From Mycobacterium sp. (GTDB lineage Bacteria > Actinomycetota > Actinomycetes > Mycobacteriales > Mycobacteriaceae): a stretch of 64,000 nucleotides of DNA. A model generated the notes under the pieces. It had not been told where the DNA came from. It worked only from the letters and a program-made list of their open reading frames with translations, and ran no database searches. The position numbers were made by a program, and so were the translations under genes. Position 1 is the stretch's first letter; the number at the start of each line of letters is the position of its first letter. This document shows, piece by piece, positions 18,719 to 26,601 of this stretch. The DNA is taken from positions 23,761-87,760 of the forward strand of contig JAHFVD010000027.1 in NCBI GenBank assembly GCA_023264735.1, written 5' to 3'.

Positions 18719-19519
18719 TCAGTGCCCCGTTCCGAACCGAACACCGATGGTCGTCAGGACGACGTTCACGGCGAACAATGCGACCACGGAAAGGACGAGC
18801 GTTTCGTTCACCGCGGTGCCAAGGCCCTTGGAGCCGCCGGACACCGTCAAACCGCGGTAACACCCGACCAAGCCGGCGATCAGTCCGAAGGTCAGTGCCT
18901 TGACGATCGAGATGACGACCTCGGGCAGCCCGGTGATCAGCGTCAGCGTGGAGACGTACGCGCCGGCGGAGATGTTCTGCATGTACACACCGAAGATGAA
19001 GCCACCGACCAGGCCGACGGCGATGACGGCGCCGTTGAGCAGCACCGCGACGAACGTCGAGGCGACCACCCGGGGCAGGACGAGACGGTGGATGGGATCG
19101 ATGCCGAGCACCTCGAGGGCGTCGATCTCCTCACGAATGGTGCGCGCGCCGAGGTCGGCACAGATAGCCGTCGACCCGGCGCCCGCGACGACCAGCACGG
19201 TCACGATCGGACCGAGCTGGGTAACGGCGGCCAGCGCGGCGCCCGCGCCGGACACGTCGGCGGCGCCGAACTCCACCAGCAGGATGTTGATGGTGAAGAT
19301 GATCAGGATCGTGTTGGGGACCGCGACGGCGATGGTCGGCAGGAACGTCACCCGAAACTGAAACCAGCCCTGCAGGATGAACTCTCGCCACTCGAACGGC
19401 CATTTCGTGGTGGCCTTCGCGGTGAGCACGCACATGCGGAAGAAGCCACCGATGGCGGTCAGCGCCGGACGTGCCTTGTCCTGGATGTAGCCGCCAACAC
19501 CGGCCGTCGTCGCCGTCAC
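18719..19519 (-). CDS. yrbE1A: Mce1 permease subunit YrbE1A
   Basis: This is 266 residues with a GTG start at 19519. It is an MlaE-family permease with the conserved EEIDALEVLGIDPIHRLV coupling segment and several hydrophobic helices. It opens the yrbE-mce-mam block and is 1 bp from yrbE1B. A 230-bp gap separates it from fadD5, enough for an internal promoter. With YrbE1B it forms the ABC-type transmembrane core moving lipid substrates from the MCE tube into the cell. Confidence 0.94.
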   Translation of the reverse strand: MTATTAGVGGYIQDKARPALTAIGGFFRMCVLTAKATTKWPFEWREFILQGWFQFRVTFLPTIAVAVPNTILIIFTINILLVEFGAADVSGAGAALAAVTQLGPIVTVLVVAGAGSTAICADLGARTIREEIDALEVLGIDPIHRLVLPRVVASTFVAVLLNGAVIAVGLVGGFIFGVYMQNISAGAYVSTLTLITGLPEVVISIVKALTFGLIAGLVGCYRGLTVSGGSKGLGTAVNETLVLSVVALFAVNVVLTTIGVRFGTGH

Positions 19520-19749
19520 TGGAACATCCAGATGACAGGACCACGTCGGTCGCGGCTCAGTGGCAGTCCGACTGGCACATACCCTCCTTGCCCCGACCCG
19601 CAGTGAGTGAGTGTCGTCTTCCTACTAACGAGTAGTAAGGCGGACCACAGGAATGTACCCGATCGCCGAGGGCGCGTGCACCGCATCTGCACTATTGACC
19701 CCCCCTCGTTATTCGGCGAAATTTGTCGCGCTGGTAAGTGGTTCGGCTG
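19520..19749. promoter_or_regulatory. fadD5-yrbE1A intergenic region with inverted repeat
   Basis: This is 230 bp without a gene inside an otherwise tightly packed locus. An inverted repeat, CTACT-AACG-AGTAG, lies at 19622-19635 (also readable as TACTA/TAGTA arms at 19623-19637). It sits about 105 bp upstream of yrbE1A, where an internal promoter or operator would be expected. The promoter elements themselves were not resolved. Confidence 0.45.
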
Positions 19750-21375
19750 TTAGTCGGGATCGGCTGTATGCGAAGCATTTTCGTCGCCGGAATCCGTTTC
19801 GACGCTGGCGCTGAAGCGAATCCGCAGTTCGGTCTTCAGCACTTTGCCAGCAGGGTTGCGGGGTAAGGCATCGACGACCTCGAGACCCTTGGGATGCTTG
19901 TAACGCGCCAGTCGCTCGGTGAGGAATTCGTCGAGTTCGGCCAACCGAAGTTCACCTCCGGCAATGGCGGCGACGGCCACCGGCACCTCACCCCACTTGG
20001 GGTGGGCGCGACCGATGACCGCCACCTCGACGATCGCGGGGTGCGCAGCCAGGACGTTCTCCACCTCGGCGCAGTAGATGTTCTCACCGCCGGAGATGAT
20101 CATGTCCTTTTTCCGGTCGACGACCCAGACATAGCCGTCGGCGTCCATCTTGACCAGATCGCCCGAGTGGAACCAGCCACCGGCGAACGCCTCGGCGGTG
20201 GCTGCCGGGTTGTTCCAGTAGCCGGCCATGAGAGTCGGTGCGCGATAGACGATTTCGCCGACCTCGCCCACCGGGACGTCGTTCATGTCCTCGTCAACAA
20301 CCCGAGCGGCGACCGTCGGGATGACCTTGCCGACCGACCCGCGTTTCCGGATCGCGTCGTCGCCGAGCAACATGCACGTCACCGGTGACATCTCGGTCTG
20401 GCCGAACGCGGCGAGGATCTTGCTGTCGGGGAAGGTTTCCGACATCTCGCGCAGCAGGGTGTCCGACGCCGGGGCGGCACCCCAGGACAACGACCGCAGC
20501 CGGACGTCGCGCGGCTTGGCCTGCTGCGCGGCGCAGACGGCCTGCCACTGCGCCGGAACGAGGAAGATGCCGGTGACCTGTTCGGCCTCGAGAACGTCGA
20601 GCAGCTGCCCGGGGTCGAATCCACCGAGCGGGTGGATGACGGTCGGGGTGCCCAAAATGAGACCGCCGAGGATGTTGCCGATGCCGGCGATGTGGAACAG
20701 CGGAACCCCGATGAAACCGACGTCGTGGTTGATGTCGGGTCCGGTGGTGTACATCCCGGTCATGGCCTGGCCCGCCAGGTTGGTGTGGGTCAGCACCGCG
20801 CCCTTGGGCCGTCCGGTGGTGCCCGAGGTGTACATGATCAGGGCCGGGCTGTCGCCCGGGATGTCCACCGGCTCGTGCGGCTCGCCCTCTTCGCCGATGA
20901 GGTCCTCGTACCCGAGCACCCCGTCGTCGGAGGCGCCACCGGCGACGATGACGGCGGTCAACGTGGGCGCGAGGTCGTGGACGGCCTTGGCGACGTCGGC
21001 GAGCACGGTTTCGGTGACCACCACCGCCGCCGCGCAGTCCTGAACCAGAAACGCCAGCTCCGGCGGGGTGAGCCGGAAGTTGACCGGGACGGCGATCGCG
21101 CCGAGCTGATTGGCGGCCAGGGTGGCCTCGACGAACTCGGGGCGGTTGAGCATCAGGATCATCACCCGGTCGCCGAACCGGACGCCGCGCCGGCTCAAGG
21201 CATCCGCGAGTGCGGTGACGCGGCGGTCGAACTCGGCCCACGTCGTCGTATGACCCAGGTAGCGCAGGGCGGTCGCGTCCGGTTGCATCAGTGCGTGCCG
21301 CGCCAGCTGGTTCGTCCAGTTCTGGCGGCGCGCGAGATACGGCTGATCGGTGGTCGCGGTGAGCTGCCTGGTCAC
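19750..21375 (-). CDS. fadD5: Acyl-CoA synthetase, FadD5-like
   Basis: This is a 541-residue ANL-superfamily ligase. Signature motifs are the P-loop-like YTSGTTGRPKGA near residue 190, the adenylate-binding FGQTEMSP, GWFHSGDL, and the C-terminal catalytic lysine region PRNPAGKVLK. It activates a fatty or other carboxylic acid with ATP and CoA. Its place directly upstream of yrbE1A and divergent from a GntR regulator mirrors Rv0166 (fadD5, about 554 residues) in the mce1 operon, so it probably activates acids brought in by Mce1. The start is the GTG at 21375. Confidence 0.91.
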   Translation of the reverse strand: MTRQLTATTDQPYLARRQNWTNQLARHALMQPDATALRYLGHTTTWAEFDRRVTALADALSRRGVRFGDRVMILMLNRPEFVEATLAANQLGAIAVPVNFRLTPPELAFLVQDCAAAVVVTETVLADVAKAVHDLAPTLTAVIVAGGASDDGVLGYEDLIGEEGEPHEPVDIPGDSPALIMYTSGTTGRPKGAVLTHTNLAGQAMTGMYTTGPDINHDVGFIGVPLFHIAGIGNILGGLILGTPTVIHPLGGFDPGQLLDVLEAEQVTGIFLVPAQWQAVCAAQQAKPRDVRLRSLSWGAAPASDTLLREMSETFPDSKILAAFGQTEMSPVTCMLLGDDAIRKRGSVGKVIPTVAARVVDEDMNDVPVGEVGEIVYRAPTLMAGYWNNPAATAEAFAGGWFHSGDLVKMDADGYVWVVDRKKDMIISGGENIYCAEVENVLAAHPAIVEVAVIGRAHPKWGEVPVAVAAIAGGELRLAELDEFLTERLARYKHPKGLEVVDALPRNPAGKVLKTELRIRFSASVETDSGDENASHTADPD

Positions 21376-21448
21376 TAGTCCTCTTTTGTCCGTCCGTCTG
21401 GCGTGAACGTTGGCTGAACCCGATACTGGAGAACGCAGGAATCGTTAT

Positions 21449-21460
21449 ATTTGATCAAAT
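21449..21460. promoter_or_regulatory. Perfect 12-bp palindrome in the fadD5/mce1R divergent region
   Basis: ATTTGATCAAAT is fully self-complementary and AT-rich in a GC-rich background. It lies about 75 bp from the fadD5 start and 61 bp from the regulator start, overlapping a TATATTT stretch that could be a -10. It is a likely operator for the adjacent GntR protein, but that is inferred from position. Confidence 0.5.
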
Positions 21461-21521
21461 CTAGTGTTGCTTGGGTCACATTATTGCCTTGCTCCTCGCC
21501 ACACAAGTCCTCGGAGGTCAC

Positions 21522-22217
21522 GTGAACGCACCGGCTTCCGCACGGGTTGAAAACCGTCGGGGACGCCGTCGTTCACAGTTGTCGGACGAGGTCGCCGCCC
21601 ATCTCCGGGAAGCCATCATGACCGGCGCGCTGCGGCCGGGGACGTTCATCCGCCTCGACGAGACGGCGGCCAGGCTCGGGGTCAGCATCACCCCGGTTCG
21701 GGAGGCGCTGCTGACCCTGCGGGGTGAGGGGATGGTGGCCCTCGAGCCGCGGCGCGGGTACGTGGTGCAGCCGCTGAGCCGCCAGGATGCGGCCGATATC
21801 TACTGGCTACAGGCCACGATCGCCAAGGAGCTGGTGACCAGTGCGGCAGAGCGGCTGACCAGCGAACAGATCGACGAGCTCGACGAGGCCAACGAGCGGC
21901 TGGCCGCCGCGGTGACCGCGGGCGACCCGGCCAGCATCGGCGCCGCCGAGTTTGCCTTCCACCGGTTGCTCAACCGCGGGGCCGGCCGGATGAAGCTGGC
22001 CTGGTTTCTCCTGCACGCGGCGCGCTATATGCCGCCGCAGATCTACGTCACCGACGCGTCCTGGGGCGAGGCTGCCGTCGAGACCCATCGCCAGCTGATC
22101 GCCGCGCTGCGGCGCCGCGACACGGCCGCGCTCGTCGAGCTGTCCGGCGCGGAGTTCAGCGACGGCGTGCACCGGCTGCTCGAACAGCTGGAGCGCAACG
22201 GGATGTGGCGGCGCTAG
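21522..22217 (+). CDS. mce1R: GntR/FadR-family regulator, Mce1R-like
   Basis: This is 231 residues from the GTG at 21522, chosen because GGAGG lies just upstream; a TTG at 21471 would add 17 unlikely residues. The N-terminal winged helix-turn-helix (LREAIMTGALRPGTFIRLDE, then GVSITPVREALLTLRGEGMV) is typical GntR, and a helical FCD-type ligand domain follows. Divergent placement from fadD5-mce1 matches M. tuberculosis Rv0165c (Mce1R), a repressor of mce1. A fatty-acid-derived effector is plausible but unproven. Confidence 0.88.
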   Translation: MNAPASARVENRRGRRRSQLSDEVAAHLREAIMTGALRPGTFIRLDETAARLGVSITPVREALLTLRGEGMVALEPRRGYVVQPLSRQDAADIYWLQATIAKELVTSAAERLTSEQIDELDEANERLAAAVTAGDPASIGAAEFAFHRLLNRGAGRMKLAWFLLHAARYMPPQIYVTDASWGEAAVETHRQLIAALRRRDTAALVELSGAEFSDGVHRLLEQLERNGMWRR

Positions 22218-22344
22218 TTTTCCCGGGTCGCTTCGCTCTCCCCCTAGCCTTCGGCGGGGGGTGCCCCCAGCCCTCCGGCGCTAGGTTTCCCGGGTCGCTT
22301 CGCTCTCCCCCTAGCCTTCGGCGGGGGGTGCCCCCAGCCCTCCG
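22211..22344. repeat. Two tandem copies of a 67-bp GC-rich repeat
   Basis: Units begin at 22211 and 22278 with GCGCTAG and are identical except near their first bases (GCGCTAGTTTT versus GCGCTAGGTTT); a third GCGCTAG at 22345 closes the array. Each unit has an internal dyad (CCCCCTAGCCTTCGGCGGGGG) able to form a hairpin. The first copy overlaps the last codons of the mce1R-like gene and the array lies between two converging genes, so it may act as a bidirectional terminator. Confidence 0.9.
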
Positions 22345-22347
22345 GCG

Positions 22348-22791
22348 CTAGCTACTGGCGGACAGCTGCTCGGCGCGCGTCTTGAGGTTGTCGGCCAGAT
22401 GCTCGAGCACATCGTTGATCAGCTTCTTGACCATCATGTCCGGGACCGGCAGGGATACCTCGACCTCGAGGTCCACCGTCAGCAGGCTCGACGGTCCCAT
22501 CGCGACCACCGAGAACAGCTGGTCCTGCTTGGTGAACACCTCGCCCTGCTGCAGCACGGTCTGAATCTGGCCTTCGCCGGGGTAGTAGACGGCCTGGATG
22601 AAGGTGCCCGACTGACCCTGGATCTCCATGTCGAGCCGCAGCTGGCTGGCCCGACCGTCGTCATAGCGGGCCAGGATGTAGACGGCCTTGGCCTCGGTGT
22701 TCCATTCCGGATACTTCTCGAAGTCGCCGACGATGCGCAGGATCGAATCGGCATCGGCGTTGACCTCAACGGTCTTGCTGACGAGCGGCAT
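22348..22791 (-). CDS. SRPBCC (START/polyketide-cyclase-like) protein, TB18.5-like
   Basis: This is 147 residues with the SRPBCC pattern: TVEVNADADSILRIVGDFEKYPEW at the start, beta strands forming a hydrophobic pocket, and a long C-terminal helix (VLEHLADNLKTRAEQL). It resembles M. tuberculosis Rv0164 (TB18.5), which also lies beside mce1R. The family binds hydrophobic ligands; a lipid-carrier or sensing role near the Mce1 genes is possible but unproven. It is 20 bp downstream of the TetR gene and probably co-transcribed with it. The start is the ATG at 22791. Confidence 0.86.
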   Translation of the reverse strand: MPLVSKTVEVNADADSILRIVGDFEKYPEWNTEAKAVYILARYDDGRASQLRLDMEIQGQSGTFIQAVYYPGEGQIQTVLQQGEVFTKQDQLFSVVAMGPSSLLTVDLEVEVSLPVPDMMVKKLINDVLEHLADNLKTRAEQLSASS

Positions 22792-22811
22792 CGGGCGAGT
22801 CTATTTCAGCG

Positions 22812-23465
22812 TTAGACGTTCGCCTTCGCCGCGTCGGCCGCTGTGCCCAGCGGTGACTCGACCCTGACCTTCTCTTCCCGGATCAGGCCCCGCAACAGCG
22901 CGGTGCTGAACTCGGCGGCGATCTCTTTGGCGGTGCGCCGGCCGTCGGGGCGCAGCCAGCGGTAGGCCCCGAGCGTCATACCGATGTAGCCCAGCGCCAC
23001 CACGTGCGTATCGCACTCGAAGAACTCGCCGCTGGTGATGCCGCGGTCGATCAGGCCGTGCACGTGTTCGTAGACCTGGGATTCCTTCTCCCTGACCTCG
23101 GCGACCTGCTCGGCGGTGAACCACTCGGTGATGTAGGGCGCCTCCTGGAAGTACACCGCCGCACCCTCGGGGTTCTCGGCGATGTTCGTCAGCAGCCGGA
23201 CAGTGTATTGGTAGAGCGCCTCACGCGCGGTCCACGACGGATCGTCGTGAACCGCTTCCAGGGTGTTGTCCGCCGCGCGCTGATAGATGTCGAAGAGGAT
23301 CAGCGACTTGCTGGCGTAGTAGTGGTAGACCGTCGCCTTGTTCAGGCCGACGACATCGGCGACATCATCCATCCTGGTGCCGTGATACCCGCGTGCGGCG
23401 AAGAGCCTGGTGGCGACGGCCAGCAGCTCTTCGCGCCGGGTCATCCCGTTCTCGGGGGGTGGCAT
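22812..23465 (-). CDS. TetR-family transcriptional regulator (Rv0158-like)
   Basis: This is 217 residues. The DNA-binding domain is at about residues 9-55 (ELLAVATRLFAARGYHGTRM, then VGLNKATVYHYYASKSLI), followed by a helical ligand domain. Residue composition and neighbourhood suggest the homologue of Rv0158. A palindrome at 23522-23531 lies 57 bp upstream of its start, and a 36-residue gene is divergent. It may regulate itself, the small gene and the SRPBCC gene; the inducer is unknown, and such proteins often bind acyl-CoA or lipids. Confidence 0.88.
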   Translation of the reverse strand: MPPPENGMTRREELLAVATRLFAARGYHGTRMDDVADVVGLNKATVYHYYASKSLILFDIYQRAADNTLEAVHDDPSWTAREALYQYTVRLLTNIAENPEGAAVYFQEAPYITEWFTAEQVAEVREKESQVYEHVHGLIDRGITSGEFFECDTHVVALGYIGMTLGAYRWLRPDGRRTAKEIAAEFSTALLRGLIREEKVRVESPLGTAADAAKANV

Positions 23466-23521
23466 GTGTCCTCGCTTGTTCTTCTGCGGGCTTGCCGGTG
23501 TCCGACGAGCCGCCGCTCTAT

Positions 23522-23531
23522 CAACTAGTTG
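23522..23531. promoter_or_regulatory. Candidate TetR operator, palindrome CAACTAGTTG
   Basis: This perfect 10-bp palindrome is flanked by CTAT and GATAG, which extends the dyad imperfectly. It lies in the divergent region between the TetR gene (start 23465) and the 36-residue gene (start 23614). Confidence 0.45.
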
Positions 23532-23613
23532 GATAGTTTAATGACCGGTGTCGCGCTAGCGACCCGCGGACTAGACTCGGCAAAAGTTGTAGCGGCTCTG
23601 GGAGGTGTGGCGG

Positions 23614-23724
23614 ATGGATCCGAATCCGGATTACGACGCGAGCGATGAGATCGAGTACTTCTTCAGCTGGCTCCCGTGGGCGCTGCGTGGCGTCTACCCA
23701 CCGCCTGCTTATCCGCCGGTCTAA
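23614..23724 (+). CDS. Small conserved-looking protein, 36 residues, unknown function
   Basis: ATG at 23614 with GGAGG 8 nt upstream opens a 36-residue frame ending at TAA 23722-23724. The N-terminus is acidic (MDPNPDYDASDEIEYFF), a short aromatic stretch follows (SWLPWALRGVY), and the end is Pro/Tyr-rich (PPPAYPPV). It has no signal peptide and no domain that I know. It is not an antisense shadow: no gene overlaps it. M. tuberculosis annotates a small protein, Rv0157A, next to Rv0158; from memory of position this could be the counterpart, but I could not compare sequences. It is divergent from the TetR gene and 18 bp upstream of ltrA. Confidence 0.72.
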   Translation: MDPNPDYDASDEIEYFFSWLPWALRGVYPPPAYPPV

Positions 23725-23742
23725 ACCAGCCTGACAAAAACG

Positions 23743-24891
23743 TTGCCGGCCGGCCTGCGGGCGATGATCGCCCGCGACCCCGACGAACCGCATCGTGCGG
23801 CCAGCTCGCTTGAGCTTCTCTTCGATCTCGTTTTCGTTGTCGCCGTCTCCCAGGCGTCTGGTGCTCTGCACCATCTCTGGGAAGAGCAGCATTTCGCCGA
23901 AGGCCTGGCGGCCTACGCGATGGTCTTCTTCGCCATCCTCGGCGCCTGGATCAACTTCACCTGGTTCGCCAGCGCCTACGACACCGACGACTGGCTCTAT
24001 CGGCTGACCACGTTCGTCCAGATGGCCGGGGCGCTCGTCATCGCCGCGGGCGCGCAGCGCGCGATGCTGGACAACGACTTCGGCGCCATCATCGTCGGGT
24101 ACGTGATCATGCGTGTGGCGATGGCCGCGCAGTGGACCAGGGCGGCGGTCAGCGATCGGGAATACCGCGGCACCTGCGTGCGCTACGCCGCCGGCATCGT
24201 CATCGTGCAATTGCTATGGGTCTCGTGGTGGGTTCTCGATGGTCCGGTGTGGTGGTTCCCGGTGCTGGCGGTGATCGACCTGTCGGTGTCGCCGATCGCC
24301 GAACACCACCGGGTGACGTCCTTCCATCACCGTCACATCGCCGAGCGGTACGGCTTGTTCACCCTGATCGTGCTCGGCGAATCGATTCTGGCGGTGGCCA
24401 ATTCGATCATCGGCGGGCTGTCGGACCCCCACGCGCGCACCAGCCTGATCGTCGTCGCGGCATGTTCACTGACGATCGTGGCCTCGATGTGGTGGATCTA
24501 TTTCGACCGCCCGCAGCACAGCCACACCATGACCTTCGGCCGATCCTTCTATTGGGGCTATCTGCACTACTTCATCTTTGCGTCGGCGGCCGCGTTCTCG
24601 GCCGGGGTGGAGGTCGCGGTCGCCGAGCGTCTCGGGGAGAGCCACCTGCCGCATGCCGCCGCCTCCCTGACGCTGACCGTTCCGCTGGCGGTGTTCCTGC
24701 TGGCGACCTGGCTGGTGCTCGACGCAGTGCGCCGCGACATCATGCAGGCGATCGGCACCGTGGTGCTGACGGTGGCCATGGTGAGTACGTCGCTGCTGCC
24801 CAACGCGCCGGTCGGCGCGGCCGTGATCATGGTCGCGGCGGCGGCGCTGGTCAGCTGGCGGCACGCGGCCGACAAGCTAGCCGCCTTGTGA
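23743..24891 (+). CDS. Low-temperature-requirement A (LtrA) family membrane protein
   Basis: This is about 382 residues from a TTG at 23743; an ATG at 23764 is an alternative, and neither has a strong ribosome site. The conserved opening DPDEPHRAASSLELLFDLVFVVAVSQ and the paired IAEHHRVTSFHHRHIAERYGLF segment identify the LtrA family, with about ten membrane helices. The family is named for a Listeria cold-growth locus and its biochemical role is unknown. It ends in a GTGA overlap with the thioesterase gene, so the two are translated together. Confidence 0.85.
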   Translation: MPAGLRAMIARDPDEPHRAASSLELLFDLVFVVAVSQASGALHHLWEEQHFAEGLAAYAMVFFAILGAWINFTWFASAYDTDDWLYRLTTFVQMAGALVIAAGAQRAMLDNDFGAIIVGYVIMRVAMAAQWTRAAVSDREYRGTCVRYAAGIVIVQLLWVSWWVLDGPVWWFPVLAVIDLSVSPIAEHHRVTSFHHRHIAERYGLFTLIVLGESILAVANSIIGGLSDPHARTSLIVVAACSLTIVASMWWIYFDRPQHSHTMTFGRSFYWGYLHYFIFASAAAFSAGVEVAVAERLGESHLPHAAASLTLTVPLAVFLLATWLVLDAVRRDIMQAIGTVVLTVAMVSTSLLPNAPVGAAVIMVAAAALVSWRHAADKLAAL

Positions 24892-25361
24892 GCGACTGGA
24901 CAACCACTGCGGCGCGCCCGCACGACATGCGGCTTCGGCTGGACACCTACCCCGTCATCGACGCCATTGCGGCGCGCTACGGCGATATGGATTCCAACGC
25001 CCATCTCAACAATGTGGCGCTGGAGTCGCTGCACGAGAACGCGCGGGCGACCATGAACCGCAGCCTGTTCGCCGATATCTACGACCGGAAAACCCGCCGT
25101 TTGCGCCTGGTCACCTCGCAGAACGCCGTGCACTTCCTCGCGGAAGTGCACTGGCCGGGGACCATCCAGACCGGGGCGGGGGTCGGGCGGATCGGGCGCA
25201 CCTCGTTCATCGCGTCGACGGGACTGTTCGTCGACGGCACCTGCGTGGGCCTGTGCGACACGGTGCTGGTCCTACTGGGCGACGACGGCCCGGTGCCGAT
25301 TCCCGAGGAGTGGCTGGCCGTGCTGGAAACCGTGCGCCTCAGAGAGCCCAAATCGACGTAA
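24888..25361 (+). CDS. Hot-dog fold acyl-CoA thioesterase
   Basis: This is 157 residues from the GTG at 24888 that overlaps the ltrA stop. The pattern YGDMDSNAHLNNVALESLHENAR is the 4HBT active-site segment (Asp and the helix start), followed by the beta sheet expected of hot-dog thioesterases. It hydrolyses acyl-CoA by family. It may correspond to Rv0163, a small protein in the same neighbourhood of M. tuberculosis, but that rests on length and location only. The stop codon lies within a long inverted repeat shared with the converging kinase gene. Confidence 0.84.
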   Translation: MSDWTTTAARPHDMRLRLDTYPVIDAIAARYGDMDSNAHLNNVALESLHENARATMNRSLFADIYDRKTRRLRLVTSQNAVHFLAEVHWPGTIQTGAGVGRIGRTSFIASTGLFVDGTCVGLCDTVLVLLGDDGPVPIPEEWLAVLETVRLREPKST

Positions 25362-25406
25362 TGCCGGCCCGCACTCGGACTTTCGTAGCGAAACGTCGAT
25401 TTGGGC
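25346..25406. terminator. Perfect 14-bp inverted repeat between converging genes
   Basis: GCCCAAATCGACGT (25346-25359) and ACGTCGATTTGGGC (25393-25406) are exact complements separated by 33 nt, which contain a smaller hairpin, TTTCG-TAG-CGAAA. The repeat includes the thioesterase stop and ends 1 bp from the kinase stop. It is a bidirectional terminator or REP-like element. Confidence 0.65.
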
Positions 25407-25407
25407 G

Positions 25408-26601
25408 TTAGACGCTCTCGGGGACCGTCACGACGGCCGTGGTGCCCCCGCCGGGGGTGTCCACCAATTCGACCGAACCGCCCATCGCCTCGACACCGAC
25501 CAGCAGCGACGACAACCCGATATGACCCTCGGCCACTTTGTGATCCAGTACAGCCGGGTCGAATCCGACGCCGTTGTCGACCACCCGCAGCACCAGCGAG
25601 CCCGGCGCGGGGTCGAGCTCGACGCGCAGCCTTGTGGCACGAGAGTGCTTGTGCGCGTTGGCAAGTAGCTCACGCGCGGCGCGATACAGCAGGGCCTGCG
25701 ACGCGGGCTTGCCGACCTCCTCGACAGCGCAGTCGATGGTCACACCCCAGCGCCGCTCGTACTGGCCGACCAGCTCGCGCAGCGCGGCGCCGAGGCCCAC
25801 CTGGGCCAGCACCTGCGGATGCAGCGTGGAGACCGCGCTGCGGAGTTGGTTGATGGCGTCCTGCAGCGCCTCCTCAACCCGCTCGAAGCCGGTCTCGGAG
25901 GGCTGGTCGCGCAGGTCCTCCAGGTCCAGCCGGGCGGCCAGCAGATTCTGCAACGGCCCGTCGTGCAGTTGTTCGGACAGCTGCCGGTTGTTGCGTTCGT
26001 CGGCCTGCATCGACTCCGAGACCAGCCGACGCCGCACCTCCAGAAGCGCACGCACCCGGGCCCGGCGGCGCGCCAGCACCAGGCACAGCGCGGTGGTGGC
26101 CAGCGCCAGCCAGACCAGGCAGCCGACCTGGACGTAGACGATGTTGGGCAAGCCCATCGTGTCGTCGCGTTTGGAGTAGAAGATCCACGCCCCCAAGTAC
26201 CCGACCGCGGTGCTGGCCCCGATCAGGGCGGTGATCTCGGGCCGGTCGAGGAACGCCACCGTGATGGGGATCAGGAAGAAGATCGGCAGCAGCCAGCTCG
26301 TCGCGCCACCGGAGGCGACGCACATCGCCAGCACTGCCACCACGTCGATAGCCGTTGAGGCCCAGCCGAACCACCATTGCAGCGGCCTGCGCAACACCAC
26401 CGCAAGCCATACCGCGGCGGTGGCGGTGTACACGATCAGCACCGACCAATACACCACGGGCAGCCAATGGTCGACGCCCTCGATCCACACGAGCGCCGCG
26501 ATCAGAACGATCAGCGGCAGCCGCAGGACGGCCGCGACCCGCACCGGTTCGGTGCCCAGGTAGTCGGCCGCGCGGGCCAGCGGGGCCGGCAGGCTACTCA
26601 A
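25408..26601 (-). CDS. Two-component sensor histidine kinase (NarL-partner type)
   Basis: This is 397 residues from a TTG at 26601 that overlaps the response-regulator stop by 8 bp; a GTG or ATG start in this position is absent. Six hydrophobic segments fill residues about 24-178 with little extracytoplasmic loop, suggesting membrane or intracellular sensing. The HisKA_3 dimerisation box SEQLHDGPLQNLL carries phospho-accepting His213, and the ATPase domain shows ELLANAHKHS and VDNGVGFDP. It pairs with the upstream regulator; the signal is unknown. Confidence 0.89.
   Translation of the reverse strand: MSSLPAPLARAADYLGTEPVRVAAVLRLPLIVLIAALVWIEGVDHWLPVVYWSVLIVYTATAAVWLAVVLRRPLQWWFGWASTAIDVVAVLAMCVASGGATSWLLPIFFLIPITVAFLDRPEITALIGASTAVGYLGAWIFYSKRDDTMGLPNIVYVQVGCLVWLALATTALCLVLARRRARVRALLEVRRRLVSESMQADERNNRQLSEQLHDGPLQNLLAARLDLEDLRDQPSETGFERVEEALQDAINQLRSAVSTLHPQVLAQVGLGAALRELVGQYERRWGVTIDCAVEEVGKPASQALLYRAARELLANAHKHSRATRLRVELDPAPGSLVLRVVDNGVGFDPAVLDHKVAEGHIGLSSLLVGVEAMGGSVELVDTPGGGTTAVVTVPESV

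Noticed and set aside
6965..19519. Assigning the cluster to mce4 (cholesterol import)
   Set aside because: Subunit sizes (Mce C about 518, D about 539), the adjacent fadD5 and GntR genes, and four mam genes including RDD match mce1; Mce4 C and D are much shorter.
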